DNA from: Stropharia rugosoannulata
Lineage: Eukaryota; Basidiomycota; Agaricomycetes; Agaricales; Strophariaceae
Assembly (NCBI GenBank): GCA_028532985.1
Contig: JANCIK010000004.1
Coordinates: 3,038,001 to 3,102,000, forward strand
Reading direction: 5' to 3'
Length of the DNA: 64,000 nucleotides
Numbering within the stretch: position 1 is the first letter of the stretch; each line of letters opens with the position of its first letter. The position numbers were made by a program, and so were the translations under genes. This document shows, in pieces, positions 11,320 through 22,362 of this stretch. The notes below the pieces were generated by a model that did not search any database, was not told where the DNA came from, and saw nothing but the letters and a program-made list of their open reading frames with translations.

Positions 11320-13199
11320 TCAATCCAAACAACGAGGGAGCTGTGAGGCGAGCCAGATCCCTCCCAATGACAGTCCAATAAGGACGACTTGCGCAGCATA
11401 TCCCCATACAAAATGATGCTCGATGGATAAAGATAGAAGGCTCATCGCCATAATCGGCGTTGCAATGCGGCCAATGGACACAAGGGTTTGGCCAAGACCA
11501 TTCGTCGCTCCAAGAGACCTCTGGTTAGGTGCTGCGGCTGTGATGAACATATAGATACAACCTATCCCAAGATTGCGCAGGAGTGGAGTGAGTAACAACT
11601 TCATGCATAAAGGGACGCACTGCGCACCGTACGATAGCTCCATGAACAACGAGCAAAAAAGCTGACATGCCAGCATAATCCATACCACGTGCGATGGCCC
11701 GTGAACCCCCACGACAATATTCATCAGTGGTGAGAATGCGAACATGGGTACGAACATTGAGACACCGGTCAAAAAGACTGTCTTGACTCCAAACCTGCGC
11801 ACCAGTCTAGCTAGCACAAAAGTCTGGAATAGACTATTCATAATCCCGTAGGCGCCGAAAATGTAGCCCACATCACGCGGTGGGAGACCAAGACCTCCTA
11901 TGTCCACAGGCATGGCAAGAAAGAGGGGTTGGATAGAATTTGATGCAGCATGTAACGAAGCAAGGCAGACGTAGTTTAAAAGAGGGAGCATGATACGGGG
12001 ATGTAGGAGAGCCTGCAGTGAAACTGGCTCGTCGTTCAAGTTGAAGTTTTTCACTTCTGAGTGACCCTTGTAATTGTAAGGGGTTGTGGACTGAAGAAGA
12101 GGTCGAGAGGCTGCATCGCTTGTGATGCATGATGCTTTACGGATAATGCGAATTTTAACAGTCTAAAGGAAGACTTGTGAACGTGGACGAAGAAGGGTGC
12201 AGATATACCTTACTTCTTTGAGGAAAAATACAATGGCACAGCAGGCCAGTATCGCCAATAAGGCCACAACCGAGCAAGGCAATAAATATGGATAATTTAT
12301 CCAGAAGTAGCTTTTAAATATGCCAGGAAAGTGGACGTTGGGATGGGCTAGCCAGCCACCGGTGAAGGCACTGACAGATGTTAGAATCACATTTTCAAGA
12401 AGGGAAAAAACAATTACCCGAAAGAGCTGCCTATTGCCCAGGGAACATGGAGCAAGCCAAATGCATCTGCTCTATTAGTCTGGTCGGTGATCTCACCTAC
12501 CATGCTCTTAATGACGCCTATGCTCTCAAAGGTCAGATTATATCAGAGGTATTAAACTTAGGCTTACCTGAGTTGCTATTTAGTGCAGTGAATATGCAAC
12601 GACTGATGTGCGTTAGCTATAGCTGCTCTTAGATAACCATAGATCTATACCTGAGAACAAGAGCCCAGAAGGTCCGAGATAGACCAAACGAAGTGGTTGA
12701 AACAGCCAACGCAACTATCCCAATGAAAAGCACTGGTTTACGCCCAATAAGGTCTGATAATCGACTCCAGTACATGACGCAAACCAGGGACACTAGTTGA
12801 CGGCTCGATTCCTGATTAATGCAAATCATAACATCTCGCTGGTAACTATCGGCACAACAAAATCTTACCAGTAATCCTGCATAATAGCCAGCTTTGGAAC
12901 CAAATCCCATATCTTTGGCGAGCAGCTTTAGGAGAGGAACTTCAGAGCATGCAAATAACAAAGTGGTGTACATTCCACACCTCATTCAGAAATGGAAATA
13001 TAACATACGCAGATGCTGCCTCGGTAAACCGAAGGAAGAGAAGAATCGCAAGTTGGCCATACGGGAGCGGGGTCCTGGCTAGAGCCTGTCCCGGGCTAGA
13101 GGAGTCGGATAAATGATGCAATTGCATCGTGAAGAAGAGAGATTCAGTGGGCGCCTGCTTAGATATCAAGGGATCCTCAAAGAAACACAGACTTCGCAA
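11320..13199 (-). CDS. MFS transporter, Agaricomycete DHA-like type, 501 aa
   Basis: Eight exons: 13199-12981, 12925-12869, 12811-12651, 12602-12568, 12517-12418, 12370-12214, 12162-11628, 11561-11320. This is a 12-helix major facilitator of the type common in mushrooms, moving a small molecule across a membrane. Hallmarks are TPLPYGQLAILLFLRFTEA (helix 1), the loop 2-3 signature WSRLSDLIGRKPVL, the helix 4 region SRCIFTALNSNSGVIKSM, GEITDQTN, GAFTGGWLAHP, and in the C-half NYVCLASLHAASNSIQPLFL and APNQRSLGATNGLGQ. The acceptors of exons 4, 5 and 8 were chosen because only they restore these conserved strings. The start is uncertain: Met at 13199 or Met at 13127. Substrate unknown. Confidence 0.88.
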
Positions 13200-13852
13200 A
13201 CGACAGCCCTAGAGAGGAAGTATGCAGTGTGAGTATCCCTTCAATATGGGTAACTCGAAGTGAGAGCATCATGAGCAGATAGCTCAGCTTTTAAAGCCCT
13301 AGAGCCTCAGATAGTAGTAAAAGCAGCATGAGTGCGAGGTTTATGCGGGGGTCGTCTGTACGTCGTCGCGTAGGTAGCCTTCTGTTCCTCTCAGAAGATG
13401 ATGCCAAAGCCGAATGGCAGTAAAGCCTCGACTGATAGGTCTGCAATAGGAGAGGCCATTAAGCATGATAGCATCGTCCGACGTCGACGCTCGCGTATCT
13501 AGAATTAGTGGAAGTCAGTGGCAGCAAAGTGGCAGTCTGTGGCAGTGTCGAGACAATTCTAACTCTGTGTCAAAGATCCTTACGTGATACAAACACCTGA
13601 TCTGTTTATATTATCAGATAAGATTTTAATCTACGGCAAGCACGATCTCCCTGACTCGTTCTACTACTACCAACTCAAGCAATACCGGGGACGATCATAC
13701 ACCCATCGGTTATTCCTGACAGGTTACAAGGTACGGGAATAATCACTTTCCGAGAATAGAGATGCTAAGTTGTGCTCGTTTACTTTGTACTAGCCATCTG
13801 CATAAATCACTAGCACATTCGTCATATTATTCATCTTTTAGCTTAACCGGAC
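13200..13852. other. divergent promoter region, MFS / CCDC124
   Basis: 650 bases between two divergent genes. A short GTGGCAG motif repeats three times at about 13515-13542. No gene seen. Confidence 0.45.
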
Positions 13853-14922
13853 ATGGCCCCAAAAGGCGGAAACGCGAAGAAGGAGAGCGGAAGGGCAAAG
13901 AAAGAGGAAAATGAAGCAAAGAAAAAGGAGCAGGCTGCTCAGGAGAAGGTGCGTTCATTGCGCCAGAGACAGGCAGCGCGCATCTCGCGCAGCACTTCTC
14001 TGATCCCATCCGCAGCGTATCCATCTGACTAGATCGCATTCGTCCCCCCCAGGAGCGCAAGGAAGCAGATAAATGGACTGATAAAGACGTCAAGGGTGGA
14101 AAGGCGAAGGCAGATGAGAAGGAGGAAAAGCGCAAGGCCGATCTAGCTCGCAAGGCGGAGAACGCACGCCTGCTCGCTGAAGAGGAGGCGTCCACGCAAT
14201 CATCAAAGCCGAAAGTGGCAGGTCCTAAGAAGAAGGCTGCTGCAAAGGCTAGCATCCCTGCTGGGCCAGGAGCAATCGCTGCCGGTGGTGGACTGGGGCC
14301 TGCTGAGCCGACAAATCCCAAGGCTAAGCCTGCACCTGAGGAGCCGGAGAGTTTCTCGGCTACAGGAATTGACAACGCGCTCGATCTCATGGAGATTGTG
14401 ACTGCAAAGATGGACAAAGCAAGCGTCGGGCAACAGGCCGCAGGTATCGAGAAGCATCCAGAGGTATCTACTTCCATCGTCTTCTGTTTGCTGTGGTTCT
14501 GACTAATGGTCAACTTTCATAGCGTCGATTTAAGGTATTGCTTATTTTACCTTTCATGAATATTAGATAGAATTGACACATCACTAGGCTGCCTACGAGG
14601 CATATTCAGAACGAGAACTGCCCAAACTTCGACAGGACCATCCTGGACTACGTCTGCAGCAATATAAGGTCCGTTTAGCATTGCCTACGAAATCTATATC
14701 ATCGCTAATGCACTGTTGATTGCAGGATCTGTTGTACAAACAGTTCCAGAAATCTCCAGAGAATCCGTATGTTATGTCTTTGGAATGAAAGGGGTTATGT
14801 CACTCACACTGTACTTTAGATTCAACCAGGTCACCGTATCTTATGACGCAAATAAGGACGAGAAGCTCTCAGCTCTCAAAGCCAAGAAGGATGAAATTGA
14901 AAATCGCCTCCGCGAAAAGTAA
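13853..14922 (+). CDS. CCDC124/Oxs1-like ribosome-associated protein, 247 aa
   Basis: Six exons: 13853-13948, 14053-14463, 14523-14534, 14588-14668, 14726-14766, 14820-14922. The N-terminal half is a Lys/Glu/Ala-rich helical region (KKEENEAKKKEQAAQEKERK). The C-terminal half is the Oxs1-like domain, HPERRFKAAYEAYSERELP followed by LYKQFQKSPENPFNQ. Human CCDC124 and yeast Lso2, which resembles its N-terminal part, bind ribosomes during stress and recovery; S. pombe Oxs1 has been tied to stress responses. By family, this protein probably acts in the cytoplasm on ribosomes. Exon 3 is 12 nt (RRFK) and is indispensable to rebuild the HPERRFKAAYEAY core. Intron 1 (104 nt) is twice the usual size here. 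Confidence 0.9.
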
Positions 14923-15758
14923 ATTCTTTAATATCAGCGCGTACAATACTTGCCTACTACATAACTAATCCACTTATACCTGCGATGTAGAACTACCACC
15001 GATCAACAACTGATGCTTCTGTGTAAAATATATACTCCCTTCATTTTCAATTTTGATAAGCCTAAAAGGACCACGCGACTCTAGGCGACTCCTTAAATCT
15101 CAGACTCAATGCCCTGTCCTGACTGCACAGTGCAAACACCTTATACATAACATGACGTCAATAGCATCTCGGTTGCGAAGTTTGATTTAGGCTTGGATTA
15201 TGGCAAAAGTACAGTAATTATGACAAAGAAATACATATCATGGTGAACGACGAATACAGAAGGTTGAACTAGTGTGTACAGAAATGGTTGAATGCAATGT
15301 CCAGAGGAAAATAGAACGAGTGATAGCGACAGAAGATTACAGAAAAAGAAGTCCCTGGAAATGATAGTGGTTAGTCAAAAGTTCGTACAACAATAGACAA
15401 GAAGAGTCAGAATTAAAAGGCAATATTCGGTTTGTCTCCACAAGGGATCAGAACAGGTCTGAATAGATTCATCCGTAGAAAGGAACAAAGATCGGATAGT
15501 AAACTCACAGTTTATGACGTTGAATGCAGAGAGTATCATGTAGATGCGTGAATATCTATAAAAGTGGTGTTAGTATTGGAAAGAAGTATAGAGAGTGAAG
15601 GTAAAAGAAGTCAGAATTAAAAGGCAATATCGGTTTGTCCTCTTAGCGAACTCGGAACAGGTCTGATATGGTTCATCATACAAAGGCGACGAAAGGAAAC
15701 TAGTAGGAGACATGACACTCACAGGAATCAGTCAGAACCAAAGCAAAATACCACAAAG
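14923..15758. other. convergent intergenic region with a diverged tandem repeat
   Basis: Lies between the 3' ends of the CCDC124 and calcipressin genes. It holds two related blocks of about 110-120 bp (15401-15510 and 15605-15724), described as a separate feature. No coding sequence seen. Confidence 0.5.
15401..15724. repeat. two diverged direct copies of a ~115-bp block
   Basis: Both copies begin with GTCAGAATTAAAAGGCAATA, continue with CGGTTTGTC, share GGAACAGGTCTGA or AGAACAGGTCTGA, then TTCATC, and end in CTCACAG. Copy 1 is about 15401-15510 and copy 2 about 15605-15724, a period near 205 bp. They lie just 3' of the calcipressin stop codon, so they may be transcribed in its 3' UTR. Confidence 0.8.
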
Positions 15759-16518
15759 TTAAGAAGAGACTGGCGGCATGGAAGTGGCAAAGCTTTTCCA
15801 TTTATCCCTGGCCGGGGCGGTCTCTCCGTGCACCCAATCTTCATCAGCGATTTCATATTCGTTCTCGCCGGCATCATAATCCTCGACAACTACGCATACG
15901 CCCCCTAGTTCGCGAGTATCAAGCAGTTGCTCTGAGGAAGGACGATCATCGAAAGTTTTGAGTTTACGGAGGGCATGAATGAGGTCATCGGCTAGAGGTG
16001 TCATATTGGGTGGATCTTCTTTGATTTGCTCCCATCCCACGGGAGGAGAGCCGGGTGGAGAGATGAGGAAGTTTTTCTCGATGGCTGGTGGCATCAGGTA
16101 GCTAGTCTGGGGAAGCCAGGCATCCTCCCCTCGCACAATAAGCGGATTACGATCTGCACGATAAACTCTCAGAGTAATTTGCATCCTGGATTAAATAACA
16201 TTAATAATTGTGTCAGATGGGCTGCCTTGAAACTTACCCGTCGATGTGGTCGACCACGATAGGATCTGAAATCCATTTTGCGGCCTCGGCGTCTTCATCG
16301 CGCTCATACACAATGATTATACGGCCGAAGCCTTGTAATGGCACCCATTGGTTGATGTCTCCAAAAGAAGCAAAGTGATCCCGCAGCATAGAAAGAATGA
16401 CGGGGTCGAAAAAGGATTTTGGAAGAGAAGTCACCGCCAGGGTGTTGGTTGTTACCGAGGCAGATGGAGAGTGCGGAGGTGACGCTCCTTCATCCATTGG
16501 TGAGAAAGACTTAGCCAT
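15759..16518 (-). CDS. calcipressin (RCAN), calcineurin regulator, 235 aa
   Basis: Two exons (16518-16238, 16185-15759) split by a 52-nt intron. Residues about 25-105 form the RRM-like domain typical of calcipressins ([20 protein letters not shown], then [19 protein letters not shown]). The family signature follows as [14 protein letters not shown], the LISPPxSPP motif that regulates calcineurin. The C-terminus is acidic ([17 protein letters not shown]). It binds and modulates the Ca2+/calmodulin phosphatase calcineurin in the cytoplasm. Length is normal for fungal RCN1 proteins. A TTTAAA-like box lies about 65 bases upstream of the ATG. Confidence 0.95.
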
Positions 16519-17321
16519 TCTGTTGAAACGAGGGCTGAAGATTGTGGGTGGGCGGAGGGCAAGCCGCCTCTCGACTGGGTTTAAAAGGATTTTTTTCTCT
16601 CACTATTTATGCTTCGTAAGCGATGGCTATGTTTGGATCAGTCGGGGCAGAGTACACAGCCACGAGAGTCTTGTCAATCTGTGGTTAACCTCCTATATGT
16701 ATTTCCATAACACACAGCCGTATATGGCTCGGCCGCAGCTTCAAGTACAGGACCGAAGGCGGTGATTTGATGCAATAGTAAGCTTACCAGGGATAAATCA
16801 GTAGGACTTAGAAGTATCCCGGAGTCATTAGTAGACGGCGCAGCTACAGCTTGGCTGCAACGTTCTTTTGGCGGTCTCACCGAGGCGTTCTTGGCTAGTA
16901 CTATGTTCTTTGCACATTCCACAATCAAAAAAGTCCCCGTCGACCGCCCTTGCCAAATCATTCGGCGTAGCAAATGACGATTGCTTTCTGTGGAACTGTA
17001 CGCATCCTCTCTCCCCGATCTATGTTTTGTCTTATCCTTCCGTTTGCCTTCGTCACCCACCCTCTCTTGGATATTGACCACAAGTTACAACGACCATCTA
17101 TGTCATACCTTTAAGCCAACTTACGGCGTCTTTCCTGGTCGATATATCGGTGTTCTCAGGCATGATTTGCCGTTTATTCTGGGGCAATTACCTCTCCGTT
17201 CACGCACACCATTTGACTTATATAGGTAATATACAAAGAAGCAGACTGTTGGGAGCGTTTACATTTAAATTCACTGGCATCCAACAGTTCAGTGTTTCGA
17301 AAACATCTCACACTCATACCC
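16519..17321. other. intergenic region upstream of calcipressin
   Basis: Contains the calcipressin promoter and the 5' flank of the membrane-protein pseudogene. Open frames of up to 135 codons (16674-17081, minus) have no recognised motif. I would not call them genes. Confidence 0.4.
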
Positions 17322-18760
17322 ATGTTATCCTTCGCGCTTCTGTTTTTCCTTTTTGTGTATGCTAACGGTGCACAGCATAACGTCATCGGTGCAGAAGATA
17401 AAGAGCTAGTAGCACGCTCACATATCACATTCAGCACGAGGTCAGAGTCGGACATTATCATTTCATGCCTTGCGACAATTTTCGCACGTACATGAACGGC
17501 AATGCACCCAAATATACCAGGACCAGCAGATTCAGGATGGGATGTACTCAAGCGCCGCTTTAGTTGGACTATCTATGCTATCATAGCGCCCGAGGTCGTC
17601 ACAACGTTCGCGTTGAGGCAAAGGTTGGGGGCATCGTGGATTGCCAATATATACAATCAAAAGATATTATAACGTGAGGCAGAGCTCCTTTGTATCATTA
17701 CACCAATGACTAACCATACTTCGCTCGACACTAGCGTCTTTACCACTACAAAGACAACAGGTGCGAGCTGGCCAAAGGCAAGAACAGCTTAAATGGGGAA
17801 CCTGGATGTCTATTTGGCATTTCTGTAAACTGGCGGTCCTGTGGCTTCCGAAAAAAGTGCAGCGCTTCTTTACTCACAAAGCTCTGCCCGGAAAAAGACA
17901 AGGGTGCGTCAAAGAGTGGACGACAACACATGGATTTTTCCTCCAAATGGGTGGATTTATGCACTTGCCACATGATGGACAGCCATTAAAAACTCTCAAA
18001 AATAGATGATATCGTTGACTACATCAGCGCGCATAAAATTGTCGCACCTATAGCATTAGAAGACGACATACACGACCGCGGCAAGGGCGACGCCATGCTG
18101 ATTTTTGGCGGATGAATCTTTTGAAGAAATACCCTCAGGCAGGATGTTGTTCAATTCTAAATGCTCTGTCCGATGTGCGTCATTATATTGACTAGTACTA
18201 GGAATCACTCTGCTTCAATTTGGTAACCAGATGGCGACAATTGAGAAACAGAATGCTCGTGTCACTTATGCCTTGCACGTCCTGAGATATCAAGTAACCC
18301 TGATTTCAATGTGAACCTCAATAGTCATTGCGATGTTATTTATAAATGTCTTTATTTGGAGTTCAACGTTCAACAACGGCATTGAAGTCTATTTATATCG
18401 TCTATTTTTAATGGCATCTCGTAATTATTTTCTAAAGGGGTCATTACTTATTAGGACATTATGTATCTCATGAATAGCATAGTAAGTGCTCGTGATACAT
18501 GTAAGCAGTCTTTTGAATCCATTCGGCCTCAACATGCATATACCGATGGTAGAATGCGATCAAGTTCACTGCATAAAGCTATGTCTTCCTTTACTAAGCA
18601 TCGGGGAAATTCTGGGAGTGATAGAAATCAGGGTGACGACCTATCCTTCTTCAGGTCTTTTCTGGGGTTCAGATCTTTCTGATATAGCAGGACATAGTAC
18701 ATATGTGCTTATGCCTGAACAGTGGAATTGCAACTGCCGGGGTTTGCCTAATTTGGGAAA
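17322..18760 (+). pseudogene. pseudogene of an Agaricomycete multi-pass membrane protein family
   Basis: A signal-like N-terminus (MLSFALLFFLFVYANGAQ) leads into SDIIISCLATIFART, then a TGA at 17493-17495. The same frame continues on the far side of the stop as AMHPNIPGPADSGWDVLKRR and YAIIAPEVVTTFALRQRLG. I recognise the family pattern WSCLATIFxCTWxxVHPNIPGP....IAPE(L/V) from many mushroom proteins of unknown function, in which the stop position is Trp; a single TGG-to-TGA change fits. Further matches lie in other frames: EWTTTHGFFLQMGGFM (about 17909-17956) and HDRGKGDAM (about 18073-18099). Beyond 18100 the similarity fades into stops. The 3' limit is a guess. Coding signal is gone over most of its length. 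Confidence 0.65.
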
Positions 18761-18994
18761 TTGATTGTTGAATTGGGCGTGGGAAGCGGGTTGGTGACCA
18801 AATAGACGCCGACCCTGACTACAATTGTTCTTGCCATTGTCTTTGGGAATGGAGAGAACAATGGTTTGCGCTGCCGAAAACTACCTAAGACGGACCCATT
18901 CTGCCGTTATGACAGGAAGCCTGCTCTTGCAGCTACCACCACTTTCCCAACCACTTAATAGCTGCCCTCGGTGGGTTTGCACTCTGGCACTGGA

Positions 18995-21900
18995 ATGCTG
19001 TCGATCTTCCTCGTCGTTCTCTACCTCACTTTAAGCGCTTTGCAAGTTGGTGAGTATCACTGCCACCATCTGTATCAGTCGTATATTGATCTTGTTATGC
19101 AGATGCGCAATCTTCTGATTCTGTGGTTTGCGTTGCTGGGCAATGCATCCAAGGACTTTCGAACATTACAAGTACGTGGTCAATGGTCTCGATCTATTGA
19201 GATACTTATAGCTAGATAGTCGGAGCCAAGCTCTCAGCCTCAGGCTCTCTGAGCGTACACATACTTCCTGGCCAATACACATCGACAACAAACCCTCAAC
19301 TCCTGCACAACCTTCTTACCTCCTCCTCTGCCACCCTTCAGGCCGCCCCGGGGTTTGACAATTTATCGTTATCATCACTACCTCTCAATCTTGCGCTGCA
19401 ACCGGGACTTTCAACTTACTCTTCACCACTCTACTCCGGTCAATCTTCATTCTCTGCATTGCCAACACAGCCATTTGGGAATACCTCCATACCCCTCTCT
19501 GCAAATTCCCTTTCAATAGCTACGAATGTATGGGCGTCTGTATCAGTTGGCGGGTCAAGCGGCTCTCGTATAGTCCTCTGGGACAGCGTCCCAGATGTAT
19601 CACAGCTACCGTCTGGAGGGGCGAGTTCTTTGGCCTTGTTGGATATGCAATCAGCATCTTGTTCTCCGTCATGTTCAGGAGCTGGAGTATGTTCCACAAA
19701 TGGCACCTGCGTATGTCCGGCAGGTTTCACGGGTAGTGCTTGTGAAACTTGCGCAGAAGGCTTCTTCGGTGCGACGTGTCAGCCGTGCCCCTCAGGATGC
19801 CAAGAATGCGACCAGGGTATCTCAGGCTCAGGTCGGTGCTTATCCCCTATAGTCCCTAATGCACCTTCAACGTGCAATTGTCTCAATGGCGAATGCGGAT
19901 CCGATGGACAGTGTACATGCCTTGCTGGCTGGACGACTGCGGCCAATGGCACTGCTTGTGCTAAATGCGCTACTGGCTTCTTTCTCAGCACGACTGGAAC
20001 ATGCCAAGGTGAGTGCATTGCTTTCGTTATAGGCTACTAAATTCTAAATTACGTTTTAGTCTGTGAGCTAGGCTGTTCAGAATGCGCAGATGGAACGGCG
20101 GAATGTACTTCTTGTAAATCTGGCTACACACTTGACGCGACGGACAAGACGAAGTGTGATCCGCTCCCTCAAGTTGCAACGGGTGGAGGGCCATGTCCAA
20201 GCACAAGCTTCTCGGCCAATGGCGTTTGCACGCTTTGCTCTTCGAGCTGCCAGACATGCACTGGTCCGACCTCTAATGATTGTGTTATCTGCGCCTCAGG
20301 TCAATACAGCTTCAATGGGAGTTGCGTTGGGACAAATACAGATGGTGTCTGTGCAGGGACAAACGGATTGATTGCGGATAATGTTAAGCGTGAATGCGAT
20401 GGTGAGTTCTCATATTTTACTATAGTGAGGCAAAGGTTAAGTCCACTATCATCCCAGTCTGTGGTGCATCATGTACATCATGCAAGTACCCCAATTTTAG
20501 TGGGGCATCTATCATCAGCGACGTTCAATGCACTGGTTGTTTGCCCGGTTTTGTACTCTCCAATGGGAAATGCGTTTCTCAATGCCCTGCTGGCACCTTC
20601 GTTTCGCCGCAAGACAACCTGACTTGCATTTGTACGTGTAGTGTCGCGTCATTATATTGTCCGAGTACTGATGTTTTTCCGGCGACATGTAGCATGCTCA
20701 TCTTCTTGCAGCTCGTGTGTGGGATCAGCCAATTTCTGTCTAACTTGTCCATCTGGCCAGCTGGCATCGTCTGGTCAATGCGTTACTTCCTGCCCGTCAG
20801 GCACGTTTTCCTCAAATGGCCAATGTGTCCAATGCCACCCCGATTGCGCGACATGCTCAGGGCCTTCGTTCAACCAATGCTCATCCTGCACTGCCAATCT
20901 TCCAGTTCTCGCGAGCGGACGTTGTCTCCCAACGTGCACCAAAAGCCAGTTCTTCGATAAATCTTCGGGAACTTGCCAAGCCTGTGACAACAGCTGTTCA
21001 AGCTGCTCCGGCGCTGGGCCCAGTAACTGCCTTGCGTGCGCAAGCTCGACATCTGTGCTTCGGGCTGGTTCGTGTACTCCTGCCAATTGTGCCGGCTCAT
21101 CGAGCGTCATTCCCGGGCTCGGTGTATGCCTCTCTGAACTGGTCGCGACTCCGACTAGCGGTGCATCGCCTGAGCCATCGATAAGCGGCGTTGGAGATCC
21201 GACAGTCATCGTATCAGCGCGACGCGGGCTCCAGTGGTGGGAGATTCTTTTGATGGCATTAGGATGCGCGTTCATCTTCATGGTCGTCCTATGGCTGTTC
21301 CGTCGCCGCGCGAGGAAGCAGCGTGCGAAACGTACGGCACAGTTTGCATCCAAAAAGAACCTCGACCGCCCGCAAGGATGGAAGTGGCGCCTCATCCGCT
21401 TCGGCGAGCGCTTCTTCGGGCACCGCACCAGGCTCGCGAAGCGCACCAAGTCACCCAGTGATGAGATACTCCCTGTTGCATACAACCACTACGACCGGAC
21501 GCGCTCGCGACCTGTTAGCTCTGTGCACTCTCTGAAGGATATGAAACGCAAGAGCGCTGTGGATACCAAAACGAAGAAGCAGGGAGAGGACGATATTGAC
21601 ATGTTCATTGACTCGTACAATCACTCCGCGTACACGCGTGAGAGCCGTCCTCCGTCCTCCTTACCTGGGCTCGACAACGACTACTACCGTCGGCCGGCGC
21701 GTCGAGGGGAAGCAAAGCAAAAACACATTGAACGTGATTCACTCTACTCGCAGGTGACGGGCGTACAAAGACATACGCCCGAGCCGCGTTTCCCAGTGCG
21801 GCGCGCACCGTCGGCTGCCTCGCGTCTGTCCTCAAGCACATCGAGCTCTGGTATCAGCCGCCGCCATACGCGGACGGAAACCAGAGAAGGCGTGTTAGTC

Positions 21901-22362
21901 GACCTCAGCGATGGTCCGCCACGCATCCCGCCTCTTCCTCCCTTGCAGATGCTCGCCACGGGAAGTAACACGGGTTCCACATCTCTGGCAGCGCCGCAAA
22001 CAGAGGCACAGCGCTACGCGATGTCTGTCAGACCCGATGTCATGGGCGTAGCGCAGCCCGTGGTGGGCACGATCGGCTCGTCCGCGAACGGCGCAGCCAA
22101 TTTCACCCCCATTCCGGTGATGCTCACAGGGAGCGGGGCAGGCGGGATGAGTCAAGGACAGTACTGGCTGATGCCTGTCGTCGAGGCGCAGAATACTGCT
22201 GCATCGGCTCCGCAGTTGACTGTGCCCGGACAGCATCAGCAGCATCAGTTCCCTATCCCAACGTACGCGGCATCGGCGCACATGGATTCTGTTGTCATCC
22301 AGCCCACGAATACGGGCGGCTCGTTCTCCCGCAATCCCTTCCGTCAGGGGCCTGCGTTTTAG
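18995..22362 (+). CDS. cysteine-rich EGF/furin-like single-pass membrane protein, 1032 aa
   Basis: Six exons: 18995-19049, 19103-19171, 19220-20008, 20060-20401, 20458-20631, 20693-22362. A signal peptide (MLSIFLVVLYLTLSALQV) opens a secreted region of about 690 residues. After a 160-residue head with low Cys content, an EGF-like module (CSPSCSGAGVCSTNGTCVC) is followed by repeated furin-like/growth-factor-receptor Cys modules (CSSCxG..CLxC..G and similar) with dozens of Cys residues. One transmembrane helix follows (EILLMALGCAFIFMVVLWLF), then a basic stop-transfer (RRRARKQRAKR). The ~380-residue cytoplasmic tail is Ser/Pro-rich and ends in a Gln/Pro region. It resembles a receptor or cell-surface adhesion protein, but no kinase or known signalling domain is visible. 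Ligand and role are unknown. Confidence 0.9.

Noticed and set aside
20775..21485. Minus-strand open frame of 236 codons
   Set aside because: Shadow of the cysteine-rich membrane-protein gene, with no motif of its own.
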